DNA from: Oceanobacillus_B kapialis
GTDB lineage: Bacteria > Bacillota > Bacilli > Bacillales > Amphibacillaceae
Length of the DNA: 64,000 bases
Assembly (NCBI RefSeq): GCF_042685265.1
Contig: NZ_JBHUMX010000040.1
Direction: 5' to 3' (one strand)
Shown: positions 33,256-42,065 of the stretch, piece after piece
Position numbering within the stretch: the first letter of the stretch is position 1
How the letters are laid out: each line of letters opens with the position of its first letter
Program-made: the position numbers and the translations under genes
The notes under the pieces: generated by a model
Told to the model about the DNA's origin: nothing
Database searches by the model: none
What the model saw: only the letters and a program-made list of their open reading frames with translations

Positions 33256-34489
33256 TACCATGAAAGTCGCCAAGTGGGAAATCAAGCGAAATATGAAAAA
33301 TAAATCTTATCTTATTGGACTATTATTAACACCGATTATTATCATCGGCTTTATGGTTTTAGGAAGTGTTTTCGGAGATTCCGAAGAAGAGGTTTCTGAA
33401 CCTGCTACTGTTTTTGTTAATGATGAACTTGGAGTTTATGAAGAGATGGTGAGCACTGTTGAGCAAGCTGGCATGGACTGGGAGCTGATGCTAACAGACC
33501 TGACAGAAGAAGAAGCAGCGGAAGAAGTGACAGACAGTGAACAGACAGCTTATCTGTTTGTAAATCAAGAAAACCTTGAATCGGGCTTCTTAACGGTGTA
33601 TACCTCTGATGATATGGATGCATTTTTTATGAGTGAGATTCAAGTTTTAACTGGCCCTATTCAAGCGATGAAAATGGAGGAACTTGGTTTAACAGATGAA
33701 CAGCTTGCTGGCATCTCACAAGGCGTACAGTTTGTTGAGGCAAGTGATACTGACGCAGCAACTGGAGATAATGAAGAAAGTACAGGAGGAACAGAAGAAA
33801 ATCCTCTAGAAACACTGGTACCAGGGATCTTTGGCGGCTTTGTTCTACTATCTGTTGTCTTTACAGGAATGGCTATTTTCCAAAGCGCCTCTCAAGAGAA
33901 AAAGGATAAAATTGCCGAAATCATTCTTTCTTCCCTTACACCAGCTGAATTAATGCAAGGAAAAATTGTTGGTTACTTCGTTCTTGGTCTTATTCAAACA
34001 ATTGTTTCCACAGTGCTTATTTTGCCTGTATTAATGTGGCGTCTCGATGAACCGCTTCTCCAGTACTTACTTGTTCCAGAGTTGGCCTTGTATCTCCTCA
34101 TTGCAATTCTTGGCTATCTCTTATTTGCTTCCCTATTCGTAGGAGTTGGTGCAACAATGGCTGATGTTACAACTGCCGGCAACTTCCAAGGTTTTGTGAT
34201 GATGTTGCCATTCTTACCATTCGTATTTATCGGACCAGTTTTAAGTGATCCAAGCGGTTTGATGGCCCAAATTGGTACGTACATTCCATTCACATCACCT
34301 GTCGTGCTGTTGCTTCGTTTAACATCACTGGAAGAATGGCCTTGGATTGAAATTGGAATTTCATTAGTTATCCTTGCAATTACTGTCTGGTTATTTATGA
34401 AACTTGCAGGGAAAATATTCAAAGTTGGAATTCTTATGTACGGAAAAAATGCAACTCCAGGAGAGATTTGGAAGTGGCTTAAAGCTTAG
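33248..34489 (+). CDS. ABC-2 type permease (NatB/YhaP-like)
   Basis: The 413-residue permease has one helix at the N-terminus (about 18-40), a long acidic extracellular domain (about 45-190), and five to six C-terminal helices including QEKKDKIAEIILSSLTPAEL, typical of NatB/YhaP. The start is ATG 33248, overlapping the ATPase gene by 8 bp with AGGTGA upstream. It ends the operon, followed by a strong terminator. Na+ export is possible by analogy with NatAB but is not shown. Confidence 0.88.
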   Translation: MRNTMKVAKWEIKRNMKNKSYLIGLLLTPIIIIGFMVLGSVFGDSEEEVSEPATVFVNDELGVYEEMVSTVEQAGMDWELMLTDLTEEEAAEEVTDSEQTAYLFVNQENLESGFLTVYTSDDMDAFFMSEIQVLTGPIQAMKMEELGLTDEQLAGISQGVQFVEASDTDAATGDNEESTGGTEENPLETLVPGIFGGFVLLSVVFTGMAIFQSASQEKKDKIAEIILSSLTPAELMQGKIVGYFVLGLIQTIVSTVLILPVLMWRLDEPLLQYLLVPELALYLLIAILGYLLFASLFVGVGATMADVTTAGNFQGFVMMLPFLPFVFIGPVLSDPSGLMAQIGTYIPFTSPVVLLLRLTSLEEWPWIEIGISLVILAITVWLFMKLAGKIFKVGILMYGKNATPGEIWKWLKA

Positions 34490-34494
34490 TTTAT

Positions 34495-34523
34495 ACGAGA
34501 GCGGACATCCGCTCTCGTTTTTT
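34495..34523 (+). terminator. Terminator of the GntR/ABC operon
   Basis: ACGAGAGCGGA and TCCGCTCTCGT pair with a 2-base loop and are followed by six Ts. Confidence 0.92.
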
Positions 34524-34532
34524 ACTGTTAGT

Positions 34533-35033
34533 CTAGCTCTGATACCAATAGAATGAGAGGTCATTGAAGGTCGAAGCATACCCTAGTTGCCTTAACATCG
34601 TTGTTATGTTACCCCGGTGGTATGTGCCATGGTTCGCAACATGGAATAACATTTCTGAGTATGCCGTTTCTCTTGCTCCTGCCCAAGGATTATTGATCGT
34701 AACCTTTTTTTCTAAATCTGTTTGCCCATTCATCCATGCCTCATACTGAGAGGATAGTTCTTCAAACGATTTGATGAATTCATCTGCTGAATAGGAATTT
34801 GTCTTTTCTAATAATGGCATAGATGTTTCCATCGCTTCCTGCATATCCATGCCTTTCAGGATGTGTAACCACATAACATCAACTACATAAATATGGCTAA
34901 ACGTTGCGGCAATAGTTGGGTAGGAACTTTTAACCTCTTCATACAGAACATTGCTTGGTAATTCTTTTACTCTGTCTAATAATACCTGATTAGCCCATAC
35001 ATGGTACCTATACATATTTTTTGCGTGGTTCAT
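34533..35033 (-). CDS. DinB family metal-binding protein
   Basis: The 166-residue four-helix-bundle protein has the DinB pattern of three metal-binding histidines, one in helix 2 (SHIYVVDVMW) and two in HVANHGTYHRGN near the C-terminus. DinB/YfiT enzymes use a divalent metal, and many are thiol transferases for bacillithiol. It follows the WYL-domain regulator by 61 bp and is probably regulated with or by it. The exact substrate is unknown. Confidence 0.85.
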   Translation of the reverse strand: MNHAKNMYRYHVWANQVLLDRVKELPSNVLYEEVKSSYPTIAATFSHIYVVDVMWLHILKGMDMQEAMETSMPLLEKTNSYSADEFIKSFEELSSQYEAWMNGQTDLEKKVTINNPWAGARETAYSEMLFHVANHGTYHRGNITTMLRQLGYASTFNDLSFYWYQS

Positions 35034-35071
35034 TTACATCTACTCCTTAACTTTGATACTTGTATTATAAA

Positions 35072-35098
35072 AAAAGATATATGACAGCAGCCTGTCAT
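35072..35098 (-). terminator. Hairpin with T-run between the WYL regulator and dinB
   Basis: On the minus strand, ATGACAG and CTGTCAT pair and are followed by ATATC and seven Ts. The stem overlaps the regulator stop codon. It may act as a partial terminator that lowers dinB expression. Confidence 0.5.
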
Positions 35099-36009
35099 AC
35101 ATCTTCATAAAGTTTTATTATTTTTCTAGCCTCGTTGGTTAAAACCGATTGTAGTTCTACTGGCTTCATAATTTTCACACCAGCCCCAAAACTTAAAAGA
35201 ATGGATCTCAGCCATCCAGCATGTAATGGCTCGTATACGGAAAGGCTCACTCTCATACTTCCATCATCGTTCATGAGCTTTGTAGAGTTTTGAAATTGAT
35301 CTAATACAGCTGCCAAAGAATTTGGATGGACCCAAATGATAACCTCTTCAAAACCTTCTACATGGTTGCCTGAATTAAAGTGATTATGTTTGATGTCATG
35401 ATGTTGTTGAAATGTTTCCTGTGTCACTGTTAGACGCATCATACGTGAAACTCTAAATTCTCTATAATCATGCCGTTCTCTGCAAAATGCGTATAAATAC
35501 CAATTACGATATTTGTATTGCAGTTGAATTGGTTCTATTTCTCGTGAGGTCACTACATTTTTATTACTTACATATTCAAAATGGATGACCAATTTTTCAT
35601 TAGTTGCCTTTCTTAAGTCTTTTAGGGAATTTGGTTCTGTTTGATAACTTTCTAAATCAACCGATAAAGCATTCTTGTTATCACTTCTGTCTAGTAAGCT
35701 TAATCGGTCTATTGTATGTTCCATTTCTCTATCTTTAAAAATAGTTACTAAGCTATTCAATACGGTGACTACGTTTCGTATGTCCGGGGGACCCATTAAG
35801 CTTTTATCAATCTTGTACCCTTTTATAATACCAAAGCCTCCATTCGTTCCTTGGTACGACACGACTGGTATGCCAGCTGCACAAATAGCCTCAATATCCC
35901 TGTAAATAGTGCGAGTTGATACTTCAAACTCATTAGCCAGACTTGAAGCGGAGAGCATTTCATTATGTAAAAGTTTGAATATAATAGATAACAAACGTTC
36001 TAATTTCAA
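35095..36009 (-). CDS. YafY-type transcriptional regulator (HTH-11 + WYL)
   Basis: The 304-residue regulator has an N-terminal HTH (about 5-55; ASSLANEFEVSTRTIYRDIEA) and a WYL domain (about 135-215), with NWYLYAFCRERHDYREFRVSRM as the core. WYL domains bind nucleic-acid or nucleotide-type ligands. It precedes a DinB gene, a common arrangement for small stress or detoxification units. A small inverted repeat (36031-36048) just before its start could be its own operator. Confidence 0.87.
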   Translation of the reverse strand: MKLERLLSIIFKLLHNEMLSASSLANEFEVSTRTIYRDIEAICAAGIPVVSYQGTNGGFGIIKGYKIDKSLMGPPDIRNVVTVLNSLVTIFKDREMEHTIDRLSLLDRSDNKNALSVDLESYQTEPNSLKDLRKATNEKLVIHFEYVSNKNVVTSREIEPIQLQYKYRNWYLYAFCRERHDYREFRVSRMMRLTVTQETFQQHHDIKHNHFNSGNHVEGFEEVIIWVHPNSLAAVLDQFQNSTKLMNDDGSMRVSLSVYEPLHAGWLRSILLSFGAGVKIMKPVELQSVLTNEARKIIKLYEDV

Positions 36010-36030
36010 TGTTTATTTCCTTTCTTACGT

Positions 36031-36048
36031 CATAGTTTCGTGACTATG
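36031..36048 (-). promoter_or_regulatory. Inverted repeat before the WYL regulator
   Basis: CATAGT-N6-ACTATG lies 22 bp before the start codon of the regulator gene. Autoregulation is possible; the site is short. Confidence 0.3.
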
Positions 36049-36068
36049 GGTTATAGGAAGTATTATTT

Positions 36069-36647
36069 CTAATTAAAAGCACTATTGTGCACAGTCTCAT
36101 AAAACGTTATAAAATGATTGAAACTCCCACCTATATCTCCATAAAGGTTACGTAGGAGAACACGCAAATCATTTCTCATCAATCCTTCCCTTTTCTGTAT
36201 CGCGGTGATATGACTTTCTAATTCGATTGCAGCATTAACTGCAACCTCTAGATACATCTTAGCTTCTACTTTGTACGATTCACTAAAGGCATGGGATAGC
36301 AACATTTCGCGATATGCCGATACGTGGAAGAGCAGTTCTTCTAACGTCTCCTCCGTCACTTTCCATTCCACCTTATCTACAACCAATATCTCCTGAAAGA
36401 TGTCTAAAGCAGCTATTCCGATGGTATATGTTTTCGAATGATCCTGACTGTTCTCCATTATTTGATTATACTCACTCAACATTATGTCATATTGTTTTGC
36501 GACAATAGGATCCAGTTTAACCGTATAACTTTTCGAGACACTTAAGCCCGCATAAGGAAATACCCAAGTCACAATTAAGATGGCTAGAAAACAAATGAAG
36601 ACCATAATACTTAGACGTGTAATTATCATTCTTTTAGATACTTTCAA
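36069..36647 (-). CDS. Hypothetical membrane-anchored protein, 192 aa
   Basis: One transmembrane helix near the N-terminus (about 10-32) is followed by a mostly helical extracytoplasmic region of about 155 residues with no cysteines and no motif I recognise. The start is probably TTG 36647, with GGAG about ten bases upstream; ATG 36629 is an alternative with no clear ribosome binding site. It is transcribed apart from its neighbours. The function is unknown. Confidence 0.6.
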   Translation of the reverse strand: MKVSKRMIITRLSIMVFICFLAILIVTWVFPYAGLSVSKSYTVKLDPIVAKQYDIMLSEYNQIMENSQDHSKTYTIGIAALDIFQEILVVDKVEWKVTEETLEELLFHVSAYREMLLSHAFSESYKVEAKMYLEVAVNAAIELESHITAIQKREGLMRNDLRVLLRNLYGDIGGSFNHFITFYETVHNSAFN

Positions 36648-36827
36648 AATATCCCAACTCCGCCAACAAATTTTCTGAAAAAGAACCTTTACTTCTATTT
36701 TAAATTACGTGGAATAAAATAGAACAGAACTGCTACCATATACCCTAACCACTGAACCTTCTCCCCCAACTATTGTGAATGTAGCAATGTATGTAATAAA
36801 ACCGGAAAACCAAGGAGGGTATAGAAA

Positions 36828-37367
36828 ATGAAAATTGCTGTTTTTCACGGCTCGACTAGAGAAAAAGGTAATACAGAATATCTTGCCTATAAAGCTGTAC
36901 CTAAGGATCAGGCAACCCATATTTATTTAAGGGACTATAACATCCAACCAATTACAGATTTCCGTCATACTCCAGAAGGATTTCCCGACATACATGATGA
37001 TCAATTACAGCTTGTGGATCAGATGCTTGCCCATGATATCCTTGTCTTTGCCACCCCTATCTACTGGTACGGAATGGCAGGGCCCCTAAAGGTCTTTATT
37101 GATCGGTGGTCCCAAGTGATGAGAGACCCTAATTATCCTCATTTTCGAGAGGAGCTGGGTAATAAGAAAGCGTATTTTATCCTCGTTGGTGGGGATCAAC
37201 CAACGATCAAAGGATTGCCACTGATTCAGCAATTGACATACATTTGCCAGTTTTACGGCATTAAAGTGGGTGGCTATGTCATTGGCGAAGCTCGAAAGCC
37301 TGGTATGATCGTTCATGACAATCGTGCCCTGGAAGCTGCCTCTACTTTAGTAAGTGAATTACAATAA
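36828..37367 (+). CDS. NAD(P)H-dependent FMN oxidoreductase (flavodoxin fold, YwqN-like)
   Basis: The 179-residue flavodoxin-fold reductase has the FMN phosphate loop GSTREKGNTE (about 9-18) and the conserved FATPIYWYGMAGPLKVFIDR (about 74-93). Such enzymes reduce quinones, nitro compounds or azo dyes with NAD(P)H. The ribosome binding site AAGGAGGG is strong. It is monocistronic with its own terminator. The physiological acceptor is unknown. Confidence 0.87.
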   Translation: MKIAVFHGSTREKGNTEYLAYKAVPKDQATHIYLRDYNIQPITDFRHTPEGFPDIHDDQLQLVDQMLAHDILVFATPIYWYGMAGPLKVFIDRWSQVMRDPNYPHFREELGNKKAYFILVGGDQPTIKGLPLIQQLTYICQFYGIKVGGYVIGEARKPGMIVHDNRALEAASTLVSELQ

Positions 37368-37378
37368 GCCATTTGAAG

Positions 37379-37408
37379 ACAGCTGTCTAAATCTGACGGC
37401 TGTTTTTC
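37379..37408 (+). terminator. Terminator after the FMN oxidoreductase gene
   Basis: ACAGCTGTC pairs with GACGGCTGT (one G-T) around a 7-base loop and is followed by TTTTC. Confidence 0.75.
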
Positions 37409-37628
37409 ATTAGCTCTTCCCCTCCATAAAAAGTCCTTCTTTCCTACACACATTCGGCAATTTATTCATTATTCCTGCTTCCTTCTCATTTTCTACCTTT
37501 TTCTAGTCCTTCCGATTTGTTTTATCTCTCATACGTTTATTTTCTAGCAATCTAGGAAATTACTAAAGTCATGGGGTAGACTACCAGTTAGATTGAATGT
37601 ATGATGAAATTATTAAAAGGAGGCTACC

Positions 37629-38747
37629 ATGAAATTTAGTAAAATACTTATTTTATTTGCCGTATTAGTTGGGTCTCTCCTCGTGTTGCCACATGACGGG
37701 GAGGCAGAAACCGGGGAAGTCTATGAAGTTGGAGATATTAACTTAAATGTTAGAAGCGAGCCTTCCGGGACAGGCCCTGTCATTGGTCAATTGCAAAAGG
37801 GTGACCAGGTGATTTCCTTTGAAGAAAAATATGGTTGGGTACGTACTTATTATGCTGGTGAGGAAGCTTGGGTAGCGGCACATTACTTAACTAAAATGAG
37901 CCAAGAAAATCAGGCCATAAAACCTGATAAGCAAAGGCTTCAAGTGACAGGCCAAAGTGTTTATATTCGCACAGGTCCAGGTACAGATTATGCCATCAAA
38001 AGTTCTGCTAGTGCTGGTAATACATACAACATGTTAACAAAAGATGCCGACTGGTATAAGATTGAACTGGCTGATGGGTCGACAGGCTGGATTGCTTCCT
38101 GGTTAACGGACAAGCCAGTTCAAGAAAACAAATCTAGTAATCAAAAAGAACAGAAGCAGGAAACAACTGCACAAGAAGTAAGAGGGGTATCGACGAATAA
38201 GAATAATCCCCTTGATGGGTACAACATTGTTATAGATGCGGGTCATGGTGGCAAGGATCCTGGCGCTATAGGTATCGGTGGAGTGGAAGAAAAGTCATTA
38301 ACCAGTCAAACAGCAGATCAAGTTGCCGATGTCTTGCGGGAAGAAGGAGCAACCGTAATTGAAACAAGAGTGAAAGATACCTATCTCTCTCTTAACCGAA
38401 GAGTTGAGGTAAGCAACGCCTATAATACCGATGCTTTTATCAGTATTCATTATAATGCGTTTCCTATCCAAACAATTCACGGCATAGGGGCTTATTATTC
38501 TTCACAAAATAAAGATCTGGCATTAGCCGAAAATATTCAAAATAGTTTAGCATCTTCCCTTCCTCTCTATAATAGAGGATTATATCAGGAAGGTTTCCAC
38601 GTATTGCGTAACAATGATGCGCCATCTGTACTCTTGGAATTAGGGTTTATCACCAACAGAGGTGATGTAACAGCCATCCAATCGGCTGGCTATAACCAGA
38701 AAGTCGCAGAAGCAATTGCTGATGGGTTGGAAGATTACTTTTATTAA
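37629..38747 (+). CDS. N-acetylmuramoyl-L-alanine amidase with two SH3b domains
   Basis: The 372-residue secreted autolysin has a signal peptide (about 1-26), two bacterial SH3 domains (about 30-95 with NLNVRSEPS; 105-165 with VYIRTGPGTDY), a polar linker and an Amidase_3 domain (about 195-372). The zinc ligands and catalytic residue are in IDAGHGGKDPGA, GGVEEK, SIHYNAF and the LLELGF motif. It cleaves the bond between muramic acid and L-alanine, like B. subtilis YrvJ and CwlB-group enzymes. AAAGGAGG precedes the ATG. The 260-bp upstream gap shows no strong promoter by eye. Confidence 0.92.
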   Translation: MKFSKILILFAVLVGSLLVLPHDGEAETGEVYEVGDINLNVRSEPSGTGPVIGQLQKGDQVISFEEKYGWVRTYYAGEEAWVAAHYLTKMSQENQAIKPDKQRLQVTGQSVYIRTGPGTDYAIKSSASAGNTYNMLTKDADWYKIELADGSTGWIASWLTDKPVQENKSSNQKEQKQETTAQEVRGVSTNKNNPLDGYNIVIDAGHGGKDPGAIGIGGVEEKSLTSQTADQVADVLREEGATVIETRVKDTYLSLNRRVEVSNAYNTDAFISIHYNAFPIQTIHGIGAYYSSQNKDLALAENIQNSLASSLPLYNRGLYQEGFHVLRNNDAPSVLLELGFITNRGDVTAIQSAGYNQKVAEAIADGLEDYFY

Positions 38748-38787
38748 GATAGACAAGCTGTCCATTAAGGGCAGCTTGTTTTATCTT
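38746..38787. terminator. Terminator between the amidase and GNAT genes
   Basis: AAGATAGACAAGCTG pairs with CAGCTTGTTTTATCTT. It lies between convergent genes and its right arm overlaps the end of the GNAT gene. Confidence 0.75.
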
Positions 38788-39248
38788 ATACACATAGTAT
38801 ATATATATTGTTCTCCTGATCTTCCAAAAACCCTTCTTCCCGTGTCTTCAAACCCAGCCTTTTTGTATAACTGCTGTGCAATATTATTTTCATGATTTAC
38901 CGCTAAAATTATTTCCTCTACTGTGTAAAAAGATTCAGTTATAAACGTTGGTAGTAGTTTCAAAGAAGTCCTTGCAATTCCTTTTCCTTGATAAGCCATT
39001 TGTATAGAATAAGCGCGTAACAGAATAGCATTAGGATTGTTAGTATATGGTTGTAGTACAAAAAATCCTACGAGATCTAGCCCTGCAAAAACGCCTACTG
39101 GATGTCGGTTTGGCTCTTCCTCACATTTTTTTAATGCTTCAACGGGATGGGCAGTATAACTCAATTGTTCTTCTGATAAATAATAGGATTGTAGACTAAT
39201 CCTATTACTAGTCTCAAAGAATTGAAGGCGTATGTTTTCTCCCCCCAC
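38781..39248 (-). CDS. GNAT family N-acetyltransferase
   Basis: The 155-residue acetyltransferase has the acetyl-CoA pyrophosphate loop MAYQGKGIAR (about 84-93; Q/R-x-x-G-x-G/A pattern) and the C-terminal VNHENNIAQQLYKKAGFE. The substrate is unknown. The start is uncertain: GTG 39248 directly follows the TGA of the upstream gene. The best Shine-Dalgarno-like run (GGGGGGAG) lies inside the frame before an ATA codon at residue 6. It forms an operon with the MerR-methyltransferase gene. Confidence 0.83.
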   Translation of the reverse strand: MGGENIRLQFFETSNRISLQSYYLSEEQLSYTAHPVEALKKCEEEPNRHPVGVFAGLDLVGFFVLQPYTNNPNAILLRAYSIQMAYQGKGIARTSLKLLPTFITESFYTVEEIILAVNHENNIAQQLYKKAGFEDTGRRVFGRSGEQYIYTMCIR

Positions 39249-40292
39249 TCACTCCCCTTCCTTCCTGGCATAAACCATACTTAAAATATCATTAAACTGA
39301 TGTGTCTCCACTGTATAATGATTTTTTCGCAACCAGTTAACCAGGCGGGAACGGTTGGCGTAGTATTCATCTTCTATTGCTTGGACTGCTTCCAGATTGC
39401 CATCTTTTCGAAAAGCGTCCATCACTCTGTTTCGATGGACTTGATCTAAAAACATTAGATCGGCAATACAAATTTCCCCGCCTTTTTTCAGCACACGATC
39501 CATTTCCTCCAGGGCAAGCAATTTTTCTTCCTCTGTCAAATGATGTAAGGCATAGCTTGAAACAATGGCATCCACCTGCAAATTCATTACAGGAAGTGCA
39601 AGAAAGTGCCCCTTCCTTGTTTCAATTTCCGGATGCTTTTCTTTACAAACAGCGAGCATCTCCTCGGCTTGATCAACGCCTATTACCTTTATGTTTTTTT
39701 TTAAAAATCTTGCACCCAAATTACCTGTTCCTATTCCGATATCAAGACAGACATTTCCTGGTGACAGTTGTACCGTCTCCACTACTCTATTTAGCGCTTT
39801 TTCATAGTCCTGGTGTACATTAAACCTGTAGCCATGCATTTTAATACTTTGATCGTAATCATGAGCTTGGTTATCGAAATTCCATTTATCCTGCCAATCC
39901 TTTCGCAATGTTTTTAATGTCTTCAACTGTTTGGCTAAATCAAATAAGCCTGTTTTTACATCCTGACCTTCTCCTGCTTTTTCTGTCATCTTATCAATGG
40001 TCTGAATCATATCTTTTAATTCCAGCCATTGTTCATAAAGAACACTACGTTGAACGTTTAAATAGTCCTCTACCTGCATATTTGGCGCCTTTAATAGCTC
40101 ATGAATGGCTTCAACAGGAAGCCCCACTTCTCGTAATGCCAAAATCGTACTTAACCTAACCACGTCTTCCTCATTAAAGTAACGGTATTGATTGTTCTCT
40201 TCCTTCGCAGGGGTAATAAGCCCCTTTTCCTCATAATAGCGAATAGTTCTGGTAGACGTTTCTAGCTTTTCAGCTACTTCTTTTATATACAT
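39249..40292 (-). CDS. MerR regulator fused to a YrrT-like SAM methyltransferase
   Basis: The 347-residue protein joins a MerR DNA-binding head (about 1-70; TSTRTIRYYEEKGLITP) and a helical dimerisation segment (about 75-130) to a class I methyltransferase (about 140-347). The latter has motif I LDIGIGTGNLGARF, the acidic motif II VIGVDQAEEM, and SSYALHHLTEEEK like B. subtilis YrrT. It could sense or modify a small molecule and regulate in the same polypeptide. It runs directly into the GNAT gene. The normal ligand-binding C-terminus of MerR proteins is replaced by the enzyme. Confidence 0.87.
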   Translation of the reverse strand: MYIKEVAEKLETSTRTIRYYEEKGLITPAKEENNQYRYFNEEDVVRLSTILALREVGLPVEAIHELLKAPNMQVEDYLNVQRSVLYEQWLELKDMIQTIDKMTEKAGEGQDVKTGLFDLAKQLKTLKTLRKDWQDKWNFDNQAHDYDQSIKMHGYRFNVHQDYEKALNRVVETVQLSPGNVCLDIGIGTGNLGARFLKKNIKVIGVDQAEEMLAVCKEKHPEIETRKGHFLALPVMNLQVDAIVSSYALHHLTEEEKLLALEEMDRVLKKGGEICIADLMFLDQVHRNRVMDAFRKDGNLEAVQAIEDEYYANRSRLVNWLRKNHYTVETHQFNDILSMVYARKEGE

Positions 40293-40415
40293 ACAATCAC
40301 CCTTTCGCTTATTATACTAAACGTTGACGTGGCGGAAAGGTAAAGCAATTTCTTTAGCCCCATTCTGCACCGTGTTATACTTAAAGAAAAATCGTAAGCA
40401 AAGTGAGGACTAAAA

Positions 40416-41690
40416 ATGAACAAAGCGTTACAAGAGCTTGCTGAGGCTTGCCAAAAAGACTTTGGCCTGGAGAACTATTACTTAAAAAGGTATAACATTT
40501 TTCGAGAAGACAACCCAACAATTGATAATGATTATCTATTCTCTATGGAATGGTTTCCTAAAGATACTCAGGAAGTAGAAGAGGATCTGAACCCTCCCGG
40601 CACAGCAGTAGTTGAAATAGAGCTTCATTCCAAGAAGCTGCGTCATTTCAGCTTCGTACAGGGTGTGAATTTAGTGGAAGATCAGATATTTCCACAGCTT
40701 AAGGACGGTAGTGAAACAGTAATTGAGTGGGTTGAAGAATTAACAGGACTGGAGTTCGGGAGGCAGTTTCAGTTAGCCGAGGAAACTGACGACGGCATAC
40801 ATTTGCTTGCAGCAGCGGATAATATCCCCGTATTTCCAGTAGGTACCATTGATGTAACCTTTAATGAAGATGGGTTGCTTTCCCACTTTTCTAAGGACGG
40901 TAGCTTTCCCGGGGAGGATCAAATTAAGTGGGAGCCATTTGCGCTCACTTCTGCTATTGTGGACCCGATCATCCTTGACCAAATGCAACTACTCGAAATT
41001 CCGCTAGAAGAACAAGAGCGTTGGCTGGCTGTTTATGGGACAACCACTACATTTATTACAAATGACCAGCAGAAAGTTATTCCTTATGAAAAAGCAGAGA
41101 TGCGTGATAGCTATAGCGTAATCGACAAAAATATTGATTGGGAAAACGGTTCAGTGGAGGATACATTTGAGGCAATAGACATTGACCTTTCAGACGAGGT
41201 GTCTATAGAAGAGGCCTTAGCAGCACCACCTAATAAAAACAATCAGCCTATTACATCAGGAGATAAAGAGAAAAGCTTTCAAGCTGTCCAGTCCTTTTTG
41301 CAGCAGAAGTATCCAGATGATAACAATAAATGGAAGCTTCATACGTTATCCCGTGAGCGTGGCTATATAATTGCCGAACTAAGGCCTAAGGTACAGGATA
41401 AAAAGGTGATTCAACAAAAACTATCGCTATTTCTTGATGCTACAACGTATACAGTGCTTAATTTTACAGATAACCATTTTATCCTTGAGATGTTTAGTCA
41501 TTTGGAAGAGGCTGAGTCTCCAAATCTTACAAAAGATGAGGCCTTTGAAAAACTGCACAACCATATTGAAGTAAGCCCTGTTTATGTATATGACCCTGTC
41601 AGTGCTACTTATCAGCTTTGCGGAAAAGTAGATTGCTCCTATGGTGTTGATGCAGCAACTGGGGAAGTTATTTTGCTTGATGAGTTGTAA
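40416..41690 (+). CDS. Hypothetical protein, 424 aa, possible PepSY/YcdB-like repeats
   Basis: This acidic cytosolic protein has no signal peptide. Two stretches (about 120-180 and 285-420) have the alpha/beta pattern of PepSY/YcdB-like domains, for example VGTIDVTFNEDGLLSHFS and LSLFLDATTYTVLNFT. No catalytic motif was seen. GTGAGGA precedes the ATG at a fair spacing. It is transcribed alone and ends in a strong terminator. The function is unknown and the domain suggestion is tentative. Confidence 0.65.
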   Translation: MNKALQELAEACQKDFGLENYYLKRYNIFREDNPTIDNDYLFSMEWFPKDTQEVEEDLNPPGTAVVEIELHSKKLRHFSFVQGVNLVEDQIFPQLKDGSETVIEWVEELTGLEFGRQFQLAEETDDGIHLLAAADNIPVFPVGTIDVTFNEDGLLSHFSKDGSFPGEDQIKWEPFALTSAIVDPIILDQMQLLEIPLEEQERWLAVYGTTTTFITNDQQKVIPYEKAEMRDSYSVIDKNIDWENGSVEDTFEAIDIDLSDEVSIEEALAAPPNKNNQPITSGDKEKSFQAVQSFLQQKYPDDNNKWKLHTLSRERGYIIAELRPKVQDKKVIQQKLSLFLDATTYTVLNFTDNHFILEMFSHLEEAESPNLTKDEAFEKLHNHIEVSPVYVYDPVSATYQLCGKVDCSYGVDAATGEVILLDEL

Positions 41691-41691
41691 A

Positions 41692-41728
41692 GAAAGAAGG
41701 CCAAATCACGTAGATTTGGCCTTCTTTC
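41692..41728. terminator. Bidirectional terminator
   Basis: GAAGGCCAAATC and GATTTGGCCTTC form a 12-bp stem with a 5-base loop and A/T flanks. It lies between the 424-aa gene and ykkD. Confidence 0.9.
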
Positions 41729-41750
41729 ACTTTTGTTAGACAAGTTGTAA

Positions 41751-42065
41751 TTAAGAAACGAGTTTTAATCCAATTACAGCCCCTAACACCATCGCAATAA
41801 ACGTGATTCTTTTCCAGTCCTTTGACTCACCGTAAAAGATCATCCCTAATATGGCTCCCCCAGAAGCTCCTATTCCTGTCCAGATGGCATAGGCAACTCC
41901 CATGGGTAACGATTCCATTGCATAGGCAAGAAATAAAAAGCTTGCACCAAAGCTAAGAAGTAATAAAAGTAACGCCTGGAAATTTCGATCCTTATGCAAT
42001 TTATTAATCATGAGCACACCAAGCATCTCAAACAAACCAGCTACAACCAACGAAACCCAAGCCAT
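41751..42065 (-). CDS. ykkD: SMR guanidinium/multidrug exporter subunit YkkD
   Basis: The 104-residue, four-helix small multidrug resistance protein closely follows YkkD (FLFLAYAMESLPMGVAYAIWTGIGASGG, shared with its YAMETTPMGTAYAVWTGIG). The essential membrane glutamate is in LFEMLGV (about residue 13). It forms a heterodimer with YkkC. The start shares one base with the ykkC stop (TAATG). The guanidine-I riboswitch upstream points to guanidinium export. Confidence 0.93.
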   Translation of the reverse strand: MAWVSLVVAGLFEMLGVLMINKLHKDRNFQALLLLLLSFGASFLFLAYAMESLPMGVAYAIWTGIGASGGAILGMIFYGESKDWKRITFIAMVLGAVIGLKLVS

